From: Micromonospora sp. WMMD961 | Lineage (GTDB): Bacteria; Actinomycetota; Actinomycetes; Mycobacteriales; Micromonosporaceae | DNA: 64,000 bases | Direction: 5' to 3' | Assembly (NCBI RefSeq): GCF_029626145.1 | Contig: NZ_JARUBJ010000002.1 | Location: forward strand, 1,642,501-1,706,500 | Shown here: positions 33,009-40,713 of the stretch, in pieces | How positions within the stretch are numbered: position 1 is the first letter of the stretch | How the letters are laid out: each line of letters starts with the position of its first letter | Notes under the pieces: generated by a model | What the model saw: the letters and a program-made list of their open reading frames with translations, nothing else | What the model was told of the DNA's origin: nothing | Database searches by the model: none | Translations under genes and position numbers: made by a program

Positions 33009-33666
33009 GATCTCGTAACCTCGCTATTCCCTTGCGGATTGATTGAACGGAGCGGTGGAGGGCGATACTCGCCACCAGCCCCACCACGACGAGGTGCCCC
33101 GCCGCGTCCGGTGCCTCGTTGAGTAGACGCTGACCAACGGTCGATCCGACTGCTGGCGTTGTGGTGCCGGCTTGCTGAGCCCCTGCCGGACCTTGTGGAC
33201 CTCGAACAATCTCGAACGCTTCCCTGGCCGCCGCCACGGACTTCTGGGTGTTGTCCTGAAGATCCTCAGCCTTCCTGGTCATCGTACTCAGGAAGGATGC
33301 GACGTTCTTCCGTGCGGATTCGCGCTCCACGGCCTCGGTGAGCAGATCCTCGCCGGACGGCGTGGCCGAATCGGTCGGCTGCCGGGTCGGTGCGGAGCCG
33401 GGAGCGACCGCGTTGGAGTAGGCGCTGACGTGGTCGGCTGCCTCGCTGATCAGGCGGGCGAGTTTGCCGGCCTTCTCGGCGGCAGTTCTGCTCTCGGTCA
33501 GTGCACCGGTGAGCTGTGGGTGGCTGCTGCCCCGAGCTGCCTGGCTGTAGTGCGCGAGGGCTTCCTCCGCGTCGGCCTGTGCGCGCGTCGCGACCACGGC
33601 GGCGCTGCGGAGGGTGTCGATGGCACCGCGCAGTTGGGCGACTACCTCGCCGAGGCTTTCGCTCAT
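32956..33666 (-). CDS. Helical protein with C-terminal membrane anchor, cassette member 2
   Basis: Protein of 236 aa. Residues 1-90 match the small helical paralogues (EVVAQLRGAIDTLRSAA, GSSHPQLTGAL, HVSAYSNAV). A Pro/Thr/Ser linker follows, then a second helical segment (about 105-155), a glycine/proline stretch and a hydrophobic segment near 190-205 (HLVVVGLVASIALH) followed by a basic tail. The anchor suggests a membrane-tethered component. Its ATG overlaps the stop of the preceding 86-aa gene (ATGA). Function unknown. Confidence 0.65.
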   Translation of the reverse strand: MSESLGEVVAQLRGAIDTLRSAAVVATRAQADAEEALAHYSQAARGSSHPQLTGALTESRTAAEKAGKLARLISEAADHVSAYSNAVAPGSAPTRQPTDSATPSGEDLLTEAVERESARKNVASFLSTMTRKAEDLQDNTQKSVAAAREAFEIVRGPQGPAGAQQAGTTTPAVGSTVGQRLLNEAPDAAGHLVVVGLVASIALHRSVQSIRKGIARLRDRERTDRVQRPDPGDGAA

Positions 33667-33923
33667 CCGATGGCGGCGAGGTAGGCGGCAGCATGTTCCT
33701 TGGCGGCCGTGATGCGGCGAAGCACCAGCTCGACTTCGTCCGCTGCCTCGCGAAGTGCTACGCGTGAATTCTCTGCCTCGCCGCGCTCGCTGTCGTGCAG
33801 TGTGGCGAGCGTCAGTGCGGACGCGTCGGCGAGTTTGGCGCTGGCCTTCCCGATGCTCATCTGGGCCTTGTCGAGCGCTTGATCGCCCTTCCGGATGGTC
33901 ACCTTGACATCGCCGATGGTCAC
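33663..33923 (-). CDS. Small helical protein, cassette member 1
   Basis: Protein of 86 aa, GTG start, ending HAAAYLAAIG. Mostly helical and similar in length and C-terminal pattern to the 87-aa member and the N-terminus of the 236-aa member, though its central turn reads LHDSE rather than HP. First gene of a tightly packed four-gene unit that runs to 32222. Function unknown. Confidence 0.65.
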   Translation of the reverse strand: MTIGDVKVTIRKGDQALDKAQMSIGKASAKLADASALTLATLHDSERGEAENSRVALREAADEVELVLRRITAAKEHAAAYLAAIG

Positions 33924-34009
33924 TGTCGCACGTTAGCGAACCCTGCTACACACCGCAGCCCCGAAGGTGGGTGGGTGTCCGGGCGACCCCCGAGACACCC
34001 ACCGAAGCC

Positions 34010-34204
34010 TCAGCGCAAGGTGCCGGTCGCTTGGACGAACGTGGCCCACGCGGCAGAGGGGAAAGCGAGGGTGGGGCCGTGCGGGTCCTTGCTGTCGCGT
34101 ACGGCGACGATGCCGGGCAGGTTGTCGGCGACTTCGACGCATTCGCCGCCGTTGCCGCCGCTGCGGGTGCTCTTGCGCCAGTGGGCGTCGGTCAGATCAG
34201 CCAT
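34010..34204 (-). CDS. DUF397 protein
   Basis: Protein of 64 aa with the DUF397 pattern: WRKSTRSGGNGGECVEVA, VAVRDSKDPHGPTLAF, WATFV. In Streptomyces such proteins (Scr2 type) pair with an XRE regulator and act together on development or antibiotic production, sometimes in a toxin-antitoxin-like manner. It overlaps the end of the XRE gene by 8 bases, so the two are co-translated. Confidence 0.92.
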   Translation of the reverse strand: MADLTDAHWRKSTRSGGNGGECVEVADNLPGIVAVRDSKDPHGPTLAFPSAAWATFVQATGTLR

Positions 34205-35081
34205 GGTGGACCTCCCCGATGATCTTATTGATCAGTTGGAACGATTGTCCCTCATCAAGGCTGCGGTCGAGCAGCCCCGCCCAGACCTTCTCGTAGGCGG
34301 CGAATTCGGCGGGCCGGTCGAGGTACAGCGAGCCTGTCCACGATTCGCTGTAGACCACAGGCGGCTCGGGAGTGCTTCGGTTACCGAGCGGAAAGTCCAA
34401 AAGAACGAACTCGCCGCCCACCGCACCATAGTGAGGGCCGGCAGTGAGCGGCAAGATCCGAATCGACACGTTCGACATCCGGCTCATCGCCAGAAGGTGG
34501 TGGAGTTGCCCGGCCATGGTCTCGGCGTCGTCCACCGGCCGGAGGAGTACCGATTCGCAGAGCACCACCTGCACCTGCGGAGCCCTGGGTAAGCGACGGG
34601 TCAGCAGGGACTGCCGTTGCATTCGAAGTTCGACCACCCGCTCCCGGTCGTCGTCGCTCATGTCGGGCTGGTCGATGCGGTAGATGCCCCGGGCGTAGTC
34701 GCGGCTCTGGAGGATGCCGGGCACAAGACTGTTCTTGTAGAAGCGCAGATGGGACGCCGCGGATTCGAGCCCCACGTACAGCTCGAACCATTCCGGGACG
34801 GCGTCACCGTACGCGTGCCACCACCCCTTCGCTTTCGTCTCGCCGGCCAGTGAGGTCAGCGCCCGGGTCAGTTCGCCCGTCGCTCCGTACAGCTCGCACA
34901 TCGCGCGGACGTCGACGCCGCGCACCGAGCCGAGCCCGCTCTCGATCCGCCACACCTTCTGGCGGCTGCACTCCAGCGCTTCGGCGACTGCGTCGAGGGT
35001 CGCCCCGGCCTCGGTGCGCAGGTCACGCAGTGCCCTGCCGAGCTGGCGTCGGGGCACCGTCGAGCCCATGTCATCGGCCAC
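34197..35081 (-). CDS. XRE-family regulator with DUF5753 (Scr1-like)
   Basis: Regulator of 294 aa. The helix-turn-helix lies near the N-terminus (LGRALRDLRTEAGATLDAVAEALECSRQKVWRIESG); the rest is the DUF5753 domain (FYKNSLVPGILQSRDYARGI, MQRQSLLTRR, RILPLTAGPHYGA). GTG 35081 is chosen since AGGAAGGAGAG lies just upstream; a longer frame exists but has no such signal. Paired with the DUF397 gene downstream. Repeated GCAACA/TGTTGC sites upstream suggest autoregulation and control of the divergent DivIVA-like operon. Confidence 0.9.
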   Translation of the reverse strand: MADDMGSTVPRRQLGRALRDLRTEAGATLDAVAEALECSRQKVWRIESGLGSVRGVDVRAMCELYGATGELTRALTSLAGETKAKGWWHAYGDAVPEWFELYVGLESAASHLRFYKNSLVPGILQSRDYARGIYRIDQPDMSDDDRERVVELRMQRQSLLTRRLPRAPQVQVVLCESVLLRPVDDAETMAGQLHHLLAMSRMSNVSIRILPLTAGPHYGAVGGEFVLLDFPLGNRSTPEPPVVYSESWTGSLYLDRPAEFAAYEKVWAGLLDRSLDEGQSFQLINKIIGEVHHG

Positions 35082-35106
35082 CCGGCTCTCCTTCCTGTTG
35101 AGTTTT

Positions 35107-35146
35107 GCAACATCCCGACAGCCGTTGTGCAACAGGGGAATGTTGC
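35107..35146. promoter_or_regulatory. Repeated GCAACA sites in the XRE / DivIVA-like divergent gap
   Basis: GCAACA occurs at 35107-35112 and 35129-35134 (22 bases, two helical turns apart), and its complement TGTTGC at 35141-35146. The middle copy lies in TTGTGCAACA. The sites sit just upstream of the XRE start and are the best candidate operator for it. Confidence 0.4.
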
Positions 35147-35288
35147 CCACAAATACCGGAACAGTGTGATTGGACATTCATTGCAATGGTGTCTCTGACC
35201 TTACAAGATGGTCCCGACAGCGGCGATGGACGCGCAATTCCCACGCCAATGGACGTCGAACAATTGCGAGGAAGGGTGGTGCTGCTTC

Positions 35289-35582
35289 GTGCGCGCGTTT
35301 CTCCGTCAACTCCGGGCCGAGCCACCCCGGCCGGCGTTCTACCGGGCGGCCAACTACGTACCCCTGAAGCCCTGGCAGGTCCGCGACCGCAGCTTCACCC
35401 GACGTGGCCGCCGTGGGGTGGACGCCGTGGAGGTCGCCGAGTTCCTCGACCGCGTCGCTCATGATCTGGCCGAGGTGTACGCAGCGTTGGGCAGCAGCCG
35501 GAGGGAGACCGAGCGGATAAAGGACGCGTTGAAGTGCTGGCAGTCCCAGCGGGCCCGCGAGGATCTGGCGGCCCGCCGGTGA
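35289..35582 (+). CDS. DivIVA-domain-like small protein
   Basis: Protein of about 97 aa if GTG 35289 is used; ATG 35226 and earlier starts are possible, none with a good ribosome binding site. The core VPLKPWQVRDRSFTRRGRRG, then VDAVEVAEFLDRVAHDLAEVYAAL, matches the N-terminal DivIVA membrane-curvature/coiled-coil domain, but the long C-terminal coiled coil of true DivIVA is missing. Its stop overlaps the GTG of the next gene (GTGA), so it is the first gene of a coupled three-gene unit. Confidence 0.65.
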   Translation: MRAFLRQLRAEPPRPAFYRAANYVPLKPWQVRDRSFTRRGRRGVDAVEVAEFLDRVAHDLAEVYAALGSSRRETERIKDALKCWQSQRAREDLAARR

Positions 35583-35830
35583 GCGCCCGCTGGGTGGCGC
35601 ACCTGCCGTTCACCGCCGCCGATCTGCCGGCTGCCCAACACTTCGCAGGCACCCTGGCCCGCTCGCTGAGCTTCCTGTCCGAGGTGGACGCTGGGGAAAC
35701 CACGGTGTCCGCCGAGGACGCGCAGGGCGTACGCCATCGGGTCTTCTGCGACCTGCCGCTCGACGGCAGCCGGCGGTGCGTGCGGCGGGTTGAGCACGAC
35801 GGTGACTGCGCCTCCCGGCGGTGTCGGTGA
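35579..35830 (+). CDS. 83-aa protein of unknown function
   Basis: Starts VSARWVAHLPFTAADLP with GTG in a GTGA overlap with the upstream stop. The C-terminus has RRCVRRVEHDGDCASRRC, three cysteines and a histidine that could bind zinc. Its own stop overlaps the start of the large cysteine-cluster gene. I do not recognise the family; the chained overlaps indicate that the three products are made together. Confidence 0.6.
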   Translation: MSARWVAHLPFTAADLPAAQHFAGTLARSLSFLSEVDAGETTVSAEDAQGVRHRVFCDLPLDGSRRCVRRVEHDGDCASRRCR

Positions 35831-37854
35831 CCGCCGCACCCGTCGTGACCTGCCCCGACTGCGACGGGTTGACCTTCACCCTGGACCCGTGCCGGTGCAC
35901 CGCCTACGGGGACCGATTTCTCGCCGATGCCGACACCGACGTGCTCGGGCCGCGCCGGGAGGCGTACCGAAGCTGCGAGCAGTGCCGCGGCACGGGCCGC
36001 GTCGCGTACCCCTGTTATCGCTGCGGCCGGCGCGGCCGGCGGCGGGCGCAGCTCGTGGTCTCCGTCGCCAACCTGGACACCGGCGCGGTCGCGTCCCATC
36101 AGGTGGTGCCCGGCGGCCTCCACCCCCACCGCGACCCGACGGGCCGCTGGTTGGTCGACCTTGTCCTCCGGGTACGCGAGCTCGCCGCCATCGTGGGCGC
36201 GGTCGTGGACGAGGCCGACGTGCCCTCGCTGTGGCTGGACCGGCAGTGGCGACCCGACCTTCCCGAGGCGCTGCGGCACGAGTTGGAGGCCCACGCCCTC
36301 CTCCGGGCAGACCACGTCGCCTGGCGGCTGGTGCTGGGCCGATCCACCGCCGCGCCCACCGTCGACCCGGCCGCCCGGCTGACCCGGCTCTGCGCGGTGG
36401 CCGACCTGCTGCTGCTCGACCTGGTCGTCGAGGCCCGCCGGCACGGCGGGGGGTTCGGTTGGGCCGTCCGGTACGAGGTGCCCGGCAGCCCGGTGCCCTC
36501 CGGCTTGCCCGGCTGGTGTCGAGACCTCCCGGAAGCGCTGACCAGCACCGACGTGGCCGGCGCGCTCACCGGTCTTGCCGAGCGCGGCATGGCCGCCGCC
36601 GCCCGACTGCTCCGCCCCGACTCGCCGCGCCCACCCGCTGCCCCGGCCGTGGACGTCGACCAACTCGAACGAAGCGTCCTCGCTGACTGCGTCGACCTGG
36701 CCGGCGGCGAGTTGCCCGGCGCGCAGGCCCTGTGGCGCGACGGCCGCTGGTGGCACACGAGTCTGCACGCTGGCGAACCTGTGGAGACCCTCGCGGAGCA
36801 GCCCACCGGCCAGGTCGTCCGCAGTGCGCGGGTGCCGGTAAGCCGCGGCTACGAACCACCCGACCCGTCCTGGCTGGGTGAACCCGCCTGCTGGCGGCCC
36901 TGCCCGGACTGCCGACCACACAGCCGAATACGCGCCTGCGACTGCCGGCTCGGCGGTCGCGCGGCTGACACCGACTGCCCGCACTGCTGCGGCGCCGGCC
37001 TGCGCCCATCCGCGCTGCGCTGCTTCACGTGCGGCGATACCCGGCGTCTGCACCAGACCGTGCTGGTCACCGTCACCGACCTGCGGCACCGGGTGGTGCA
37101 CCTGGCCTGGCAAACCGGTACGCCCGAAGTCACTCCGCTGGTCACCACCCAACCGGGCGGCAAACCCGTCGTGCAGTTTCCGGACCGCTACCGGCTCGGA
37201 TCCTGGGCCGCCCTTCTCGGCGCGCGACCCGAAGACCTCGCCGACGCTGACGGCGGGCACGAGATCGACCGATACCTACGCGACGGGTACGTCACCCTGC
37301 CCTGGGCCGGGGCCGACCCGGTGCGGGAATACGTACGCCAGGCTGGCCGGGGCACGGCGGCCGGCCGGCTGATCGTGGTGGCGGCACGTCCGGACGCACC
37401 GCCGCTGCCAGAGTTGCTGCGACTCGCCCTCGGCCTCGACCTGGCGCTCGTGGTGGCCGTGTGCGACCTGCGGCACAACACGGGTGACCCGTTGCTCACC
37501 GACGGAGTGCGCTGGTCGGTGCAGGTGCAGCCGCTCGACGCCCCCGTCCGCCCCGACGACTTTCCGCACCGACCGAGCCTGGCCGCCGCGCTCGCCTGGT
37601 GCGGCGAGTGTCTGACCGACGCCGTCGCCAGGGCCGCCCCGACCGACCCGACAGCGCCGATACCTGTGCCCCGTTCTGGACCGCGCGACGTCGCCGACCC
37701 CGAGCCGGAACTGTGGCACCTGGCCGCCCGGCACGCCGGGCAGGTGGTCACCGTGCGCTTCACCCGCGCCGGTTGCACGGTGCACCGTCACGACGAGGAC
37801 GGCGTACGCCTCCTCGCCCAAGCCCTCGACCTGCGCGATCTTCGGTTGACCTGA
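35827..37854 (+). CDS. Large protein with two DnaJ-like cysteine clusters, internally duplicated
   Basis: Protein of about 675 aa, start GTG 35827 in a GTGA overlap (GTG 35821 is two codons upstream). Two halves have the same plan. Half one: CPDC, CRC, CEQCRGTGR, CYRCGRRGR, then QLVVSVANLDTGAVASH and a VDLVLRVRELAAIVG segment. Half two, from residue about 355: CPDC, CDC, CPHCCGAG, CFTCGDTRR, then TVLVTVTDLRHRVVH and RYRLGSWAALLG. The CxxCxGxG-like units resemble the DnaJ zinc domain but no J domain exists. Function unknown; zinc binding is inferred. Upstream partners are the DivIVA-like and 83-aa proteins; a DprA-like gene follows 117 bases later. Confidence 0.75.
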   Translation: MTAAPVVTCPDCDGLTFTLDPCRCTAYGDRFLADADTDVLGPRREAYRSCEQCRGTGRVAYPCYRCGRRGRRRAQLVVSVANLDTGAVASHQVVPGGLHPHRDPTGRWLVDLVLRVRELAAIVGAVVDEADVPSLWLDRQWRPDLPEALRHELEAHALLRADHVAWRLVLGRSTAAPTVDPAARLTRLCAVADLLLLDLVVEARRHGGGFGWAVRYEVPGSPVPSGLPGWCRDLPEALTSTDVAGALTGLAERGMAAAARLLRPDSPRPPAAPAVDVDQLERSVLADCVDLAGGELPGAQALWRDGRWWHTSLHAGEPVETLAEQPTGQVVRSARVPVSRGYEPPDPSWLGEPACWRPCPDCRPHSRIRACDCRLGGRAADTDCPHCCGAGLRPSALRCFTCGDTRRLHQTVLVTVTDLRHRVVHLAWQTGTPEVTPLVTTQPGGKPVVQFPDRYRLGSWAALLGARPEDLADADGGHEIDRYLRDGYVTLPWAGADPVREYVRQAGRGTAAGRLIVVAARPDAPPLPELLRLALGLDLALVVAVCDLRHNTGDPLLTDGVRWSVQVQPLDAPVRPDDFPHRPSLAAALAWCGECLTDAVARAAPTDPTAPIPVPRSGPRDVADPEPELWHLAARHAGQVVTVRFTRAGCTVHRHDEDGVRLLAQALDLRDLRLT

Positions 37855-37971
37855 GGGCTGAGGGAACATATGTTCGATCGTGTGGGGCGAAGTGATGTCC
37901 GCCGGGCTTCTCTGCCGGCTCCGCGTGGCCGGTGGGCCGGGCGGCCGGGAGTTGCCTCTACGATCAGGGGC

Positions 37972-38886
37972 ATGGACCGGGTGACGGTGGAGCGGGCGGC
38001 GCTGATTGCGCTGCTGCGGCAGCCGGACCTCGGCTGGTCTGATGCCGTGCACGACATTCAGGAGGTCGGCACCGCGCTGGCAGTCCTGCGCCGGGTCGTC
38101 GGGCAGACCGACACGCTCTTTCCCGACACCCGCTCCGTCGACTCGCTGATCGAGGCCGCGGCCGGCGAACTCGCCGGCTGGCGGGCTGAGGGCATTACAG
38201 TGCGGGCCTTCTTCGACGACGACTACCCCGCCCAGCTGCGTGACATCCGCGAGATGCCACCAGTGCTCTTCGCCCGAGGTGAGTCGCGCCCCGACGCTCG
38301 GGCCATCGCAGTGGTCGGCAGCCGCGAGGCGAGCGATCGAGGCGTCGAGATCGCCAGCTCGGTATCAGAATCACTTGCCCGCCGTGGTGTGACGGTCGTC
38401 AGCGGTCTGGCGAAAGGGATCGACACCGCAGCCCACCTGGCGGCACTCGCGGCAGGGGGACGCACGGTCGCGGTCATCGGGACCGGGATTCGTCACCACT
38501 ACCCGACGGTCAACCGCGCGCTCCAGGAGCACATCGCAAAGGTCGGATTGGTGCTCAGCCAGTTTTGGCCCGATGCCGCCCCCACAAAGCAGAGCTTCCC
38601 AATGCGAAACGCGGTGATGAGCGGCTACGCCGCGGCCACCGTGGTCATCGAAGCCGGCGAACGCAGTGGAGCCCGGATCCAGGCGCGGCTAGCTCTTCAG
38701 CACGGTCGGCCCGTGGTGCTCACCAGTCAGGTGATGCGGCACGACTGGGCACGCGCCTTCGCCGCGCGGCCCGGCGTCCACGTCGCGCACGGGACCATGG
38801 ACCTGGTGGAGGCGGTCGACGCCATTCTCGACCGTTCACCGGCTGCGGCCGAGTTGGAGGGCTTTCCTGACTTCGCCAGCCTCTGA
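37972..38886 (+). CDS. DprA/Smf-like Rossmann protein
   Basis: Protein of 304 aa. The DprA core is clear: VAVVGSREASDRG (as AIAVVGSREAS), VVSGLAKGIDTAAHLAAL, RTVAVIGTGI, HHYPTVN and a FPMRNAVMSGY segment. It lacks the C-terminal winged-helix domain of competence DprA. ATG 37972 is the start that gives a compact N-terminal helix domain. The next gene, for a phosphoribosyltransferase, starts inside its last 20 bases. DprA plus phosphoribosyltransferase pairs have been reported as anti-phage modules, and this genomic setting fits; natural transformation is the alternative. Confidence 0.85.
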   Translation: MDRVTVERAALIALLRQPDLGWSDAVHDIQEVGTALAVLRRVVGQTDTLFPDTRSVDSLIEAAAGELAGWRAEGITVRAFFDDDYPAQLRDIREMPPVLFARGESRPDARAIAVVGSREASDRGVEIASSVSESLARRGVTVVSGLAKGIDTAAHLAALAAGGRTVAVIGTGIRHHYPTVNRALQEHIAKVGLVLSQFWPDAAPTKQSFPMRNAVMSGYAAATVVIEAGERSGARIQARLALQHGRPVVLTSQVMRHDWARAFAARPGVHVAHGTMDLVEAVDAILDRSPAAAELEGFPDFASL

Positions 38887-39619
38887 CCCGTGGGCCAGGG
38901 TCCGGGAGTACGTCGAGACCCAGCGGAACTTCCTTCGAAATCCCCTGCCTGCCCTCCCCTGGATCTGCCCGACGTGTCGCGGTGTCCGCACTCCCGGGTT
39001 CGACTACTGCTATCCCTGTCAGGAACACCAGACGGCGTCTGGTGGCCTGCTCGCCGACGTGGTCGTTCCTATCGCTTACTCGCCGCGTACCGGTCAGCAT
39101 CATCACCACCTGCGCTTGTACAAGGCCAAGCCGGGGTCGGCCCAGGCTAGGTGGAATCTGCTCGCACTGCTGCTGCTGTTCCTGCAGCGGCACCGCGACT
39201 GCGTCGCTGATCGGATGGGCGGTGCTCCGACCCACGTGGTGGTCGTGCCGAGCACCCGGGGCCAGGCCCATCCGCACCCCCTGCAGGATCTGATCGGCGA
39301 CCGTCTTGGACTGCCGTGGCTCGCGGCGCTGTCCAATCCCCGCCACGGATCTGAGACACGGACGTTCCAGCGCGACTGGTTCACGGTCCAGCTTCCGGTC
39401 GAGAGCGTCGGCGTTCGGCCGCTGGTACTGGACGACACTTGGACGACCGGTTCGCGGGCGCAGTCGCTGGCGTACGCGTTGAAGAGCGCTGGCGCATCGT
39501 CGGTGGCGGTTGTGGTGCTCGGGCGGCACATCAGGCCGGAGCACGTGGCATCCCGACCGCTGCTGAAGGCGATCGAGGATCCGATGTTCGACCCGGCTGA
39601 GTGCGCTGTCGAACGATGA
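38867..39619 (+). CDS. Zinc-ribbon phosphoribosyltransferase, apparent CTG start
   Basis: Protein of about 250 aa. An N-terminal zinc ribbon (CPTC...CYPC) precedes a PRTase fold with the PRPP loop VLDDTWTTGSRA, like ComF/ComFC. Coding sense is continuous from at least 38867, but no ATG, GTG or TTG occurs in frame before 39059, which lies after the zinc ribbon. CTG 38867 has GGAGG 6 bases upstream (38856-38860) and overlaps the dprA-like gene by 20 bases, so it is the preferred start. A frameshifted fusion to the DprA-like protein is the alternative. Confidence 0.75.
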   Translation: MTSPASDPWARVREYVETQRNFLRNPLPALPWICPTCRGVRTPGFDYCYPCQEHQTASGGLLADVVVPIAYSPRTGQHHHHLRLYKAKPGSAQARWNLLALLLLFLQRHRDCVADRMGGAPTHVVVVPSTRGQAHPHPLQDLIGDRLGLPWLAALSNPRHGSETRTFQRDWFTVQLPVESVGVRPLVLDDTWTTGSRAQSLAYALKSAGASSVAVVVLGRHIRPEHVASRPLLKAIEDPMFDPAECAVER

Positions 39620-39673
39620 GCGTAGAGCGCTGGACGGCCTAGGTGTGAGGGCTGCCTGGGTCCTGGTACGGCG

Positions 39674-39710
39674 CTGCCCGACCAAGCGCGTCTCCGCGCC
39701 GGCCGGGCAG
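39674..39710. terminator. Hairpin between the PRTase and lipoprotein genes
   Basis: CTGCCCG pairs with CGGGCAG, with an inner stem GCGCG-tctc-CGCGC. It lies between the ends of two convergent genes and can serve both. Confidence 0.5.
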
Positions 39711-39724
39711 CAATCCGGTCCTGA

Positions 39725-40573
39725 TCAGCTGGTGGTCAGGCCCTGCAAACCCTTGAGCATCTCGGCGAAGTCGAGGGTTTCCGCCGTCGGCGGCGTCTCG
39801 ACCGTCACCGCCTTGCCGTAGTCGGTGTAGTCCATCTGCAGATCGCCCAGCGGGCCCATCTTCAGAGTCGCCCGGCGGGGCCGGTACTGCTCGTCGACCC
39901 ACAGGTCGGTGGTGATCTCCTTGACGCCCATCTTGGTCATCTGCTGCTCGACGCCCGCCCGCAGCTTCGCGTCCATCTGCTGAAGGTGGGTCGCCACCGG
40001 GACGGCGACGGTGTAGTGGACGGTGGCCGCCCCGTTCACCGTCTCCTGCCCGACCACCTTCGTGCCCTCGGTGGCGAGCAGTGTCTTGACCTGCTTGGTC
40101 GGGTCGATGTCCTCGAACTGCTTACCGAAGTTCATCCCTGCCTGCTCACCGGCGGTGCTCAGGTCCATTTTCATCCACCGCTTGCCGTCCATCTCCGCGC
40201 GGTCCGCTGCGGGGATCTCGACGTAGACGACCGCACCGACCATCCGGACGACGGTCGGGTCGCCCTTCGGGTCCTTCACCGTCATCTCGGCCTTGACCGG
40301 GTCGCCGAGGTCGATGACGCCGCTCATCTCGACCTTCTCGCCGCCGGCCGTGCCCGTCATGCTCACGGTCACCGAGTCGCTCTTGGTGGTGGCCTCGGCG
40401 GTCTTCTGCAGCGACCCCTTCAGGTCACTGGCCAGCAGTTCCAGAACGCTGGGCTGCTTGGGGGCGTCGGACCCGTCGGACCCGCCGGACGTCGTGCCGC
40501 ACGCGGAGACAGCGAACGCGGTGAGCGCCGCCACCGCCACCGCCACGGACTTCTTGCCAAATGCCACGTGCAC
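39725..40573 (-). CDS. LppX/LprG-like lipoprotein
   Basis: Lipoprotein of 282 aa. Signal peptide with FAVSAC lipobox near residue 25, then a Gly/Ser/Asp-rich tether. The mature part is beta-rich with VTVSMTGTAGGEKVEMSG and a LWVDEQYRPRRATLKMG segment, typical of the LolA/LppX-type half-barrel that binds lipids in actinobacteria. GTG 40573 or GTG 40567 could be the start; the second has the better spacing to AGAGG. Probably single-gene. Confidence 0.82.
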   Translation of the reverse strand: MHVAFGKKSVAVAVAALTAFAVSACGTTSGGSDGSDAPKQPSVLELLASDLKGSLQKTAEATTKSDSVTVSMTGTAGGEKVEMSGVIDLGDPVKAEMTVKDPKGDPTVVRMVGAVVYVEIPAADRAEMDGKRWMKMDLSTAGEQAGMNFGKQFEDIDPTKQVKTLLATEGTKVVGQETVNGAATVHYTVAVPVATHLQQMDAKLRAGVEQQMTKMGVKEITTDLWVDEQYRPRRATLKMGPLGDLQMDYTDYGKAVTVETPPTAETLDFAEMLKGLQGLTTS

Positions 40574-40662
40574 GCCTCTTCCCCGAAGGAATCCGGGCTC
40601 TCCCCGAATTGATCGACGACACGCTAGCCCACACGACCGACATCCGGGGACCGCGTTTCGTC

Positions 40663-40701
40663 GATATCGGGGTGTCCGAGCCAGTGGGACACCCCGATAT
40701 C
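40663..40701 (-). terminator. Terminator hairpin of ilvD
   Basis: GATATCGGGGTGTCC and its exact complement at 40687-40701 enclose a 9-base loop. It begins 13 bases after the ilvD stop. Confidence 0.7.
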
Positions 40702-40713
40702 AGCGGGCGACGG

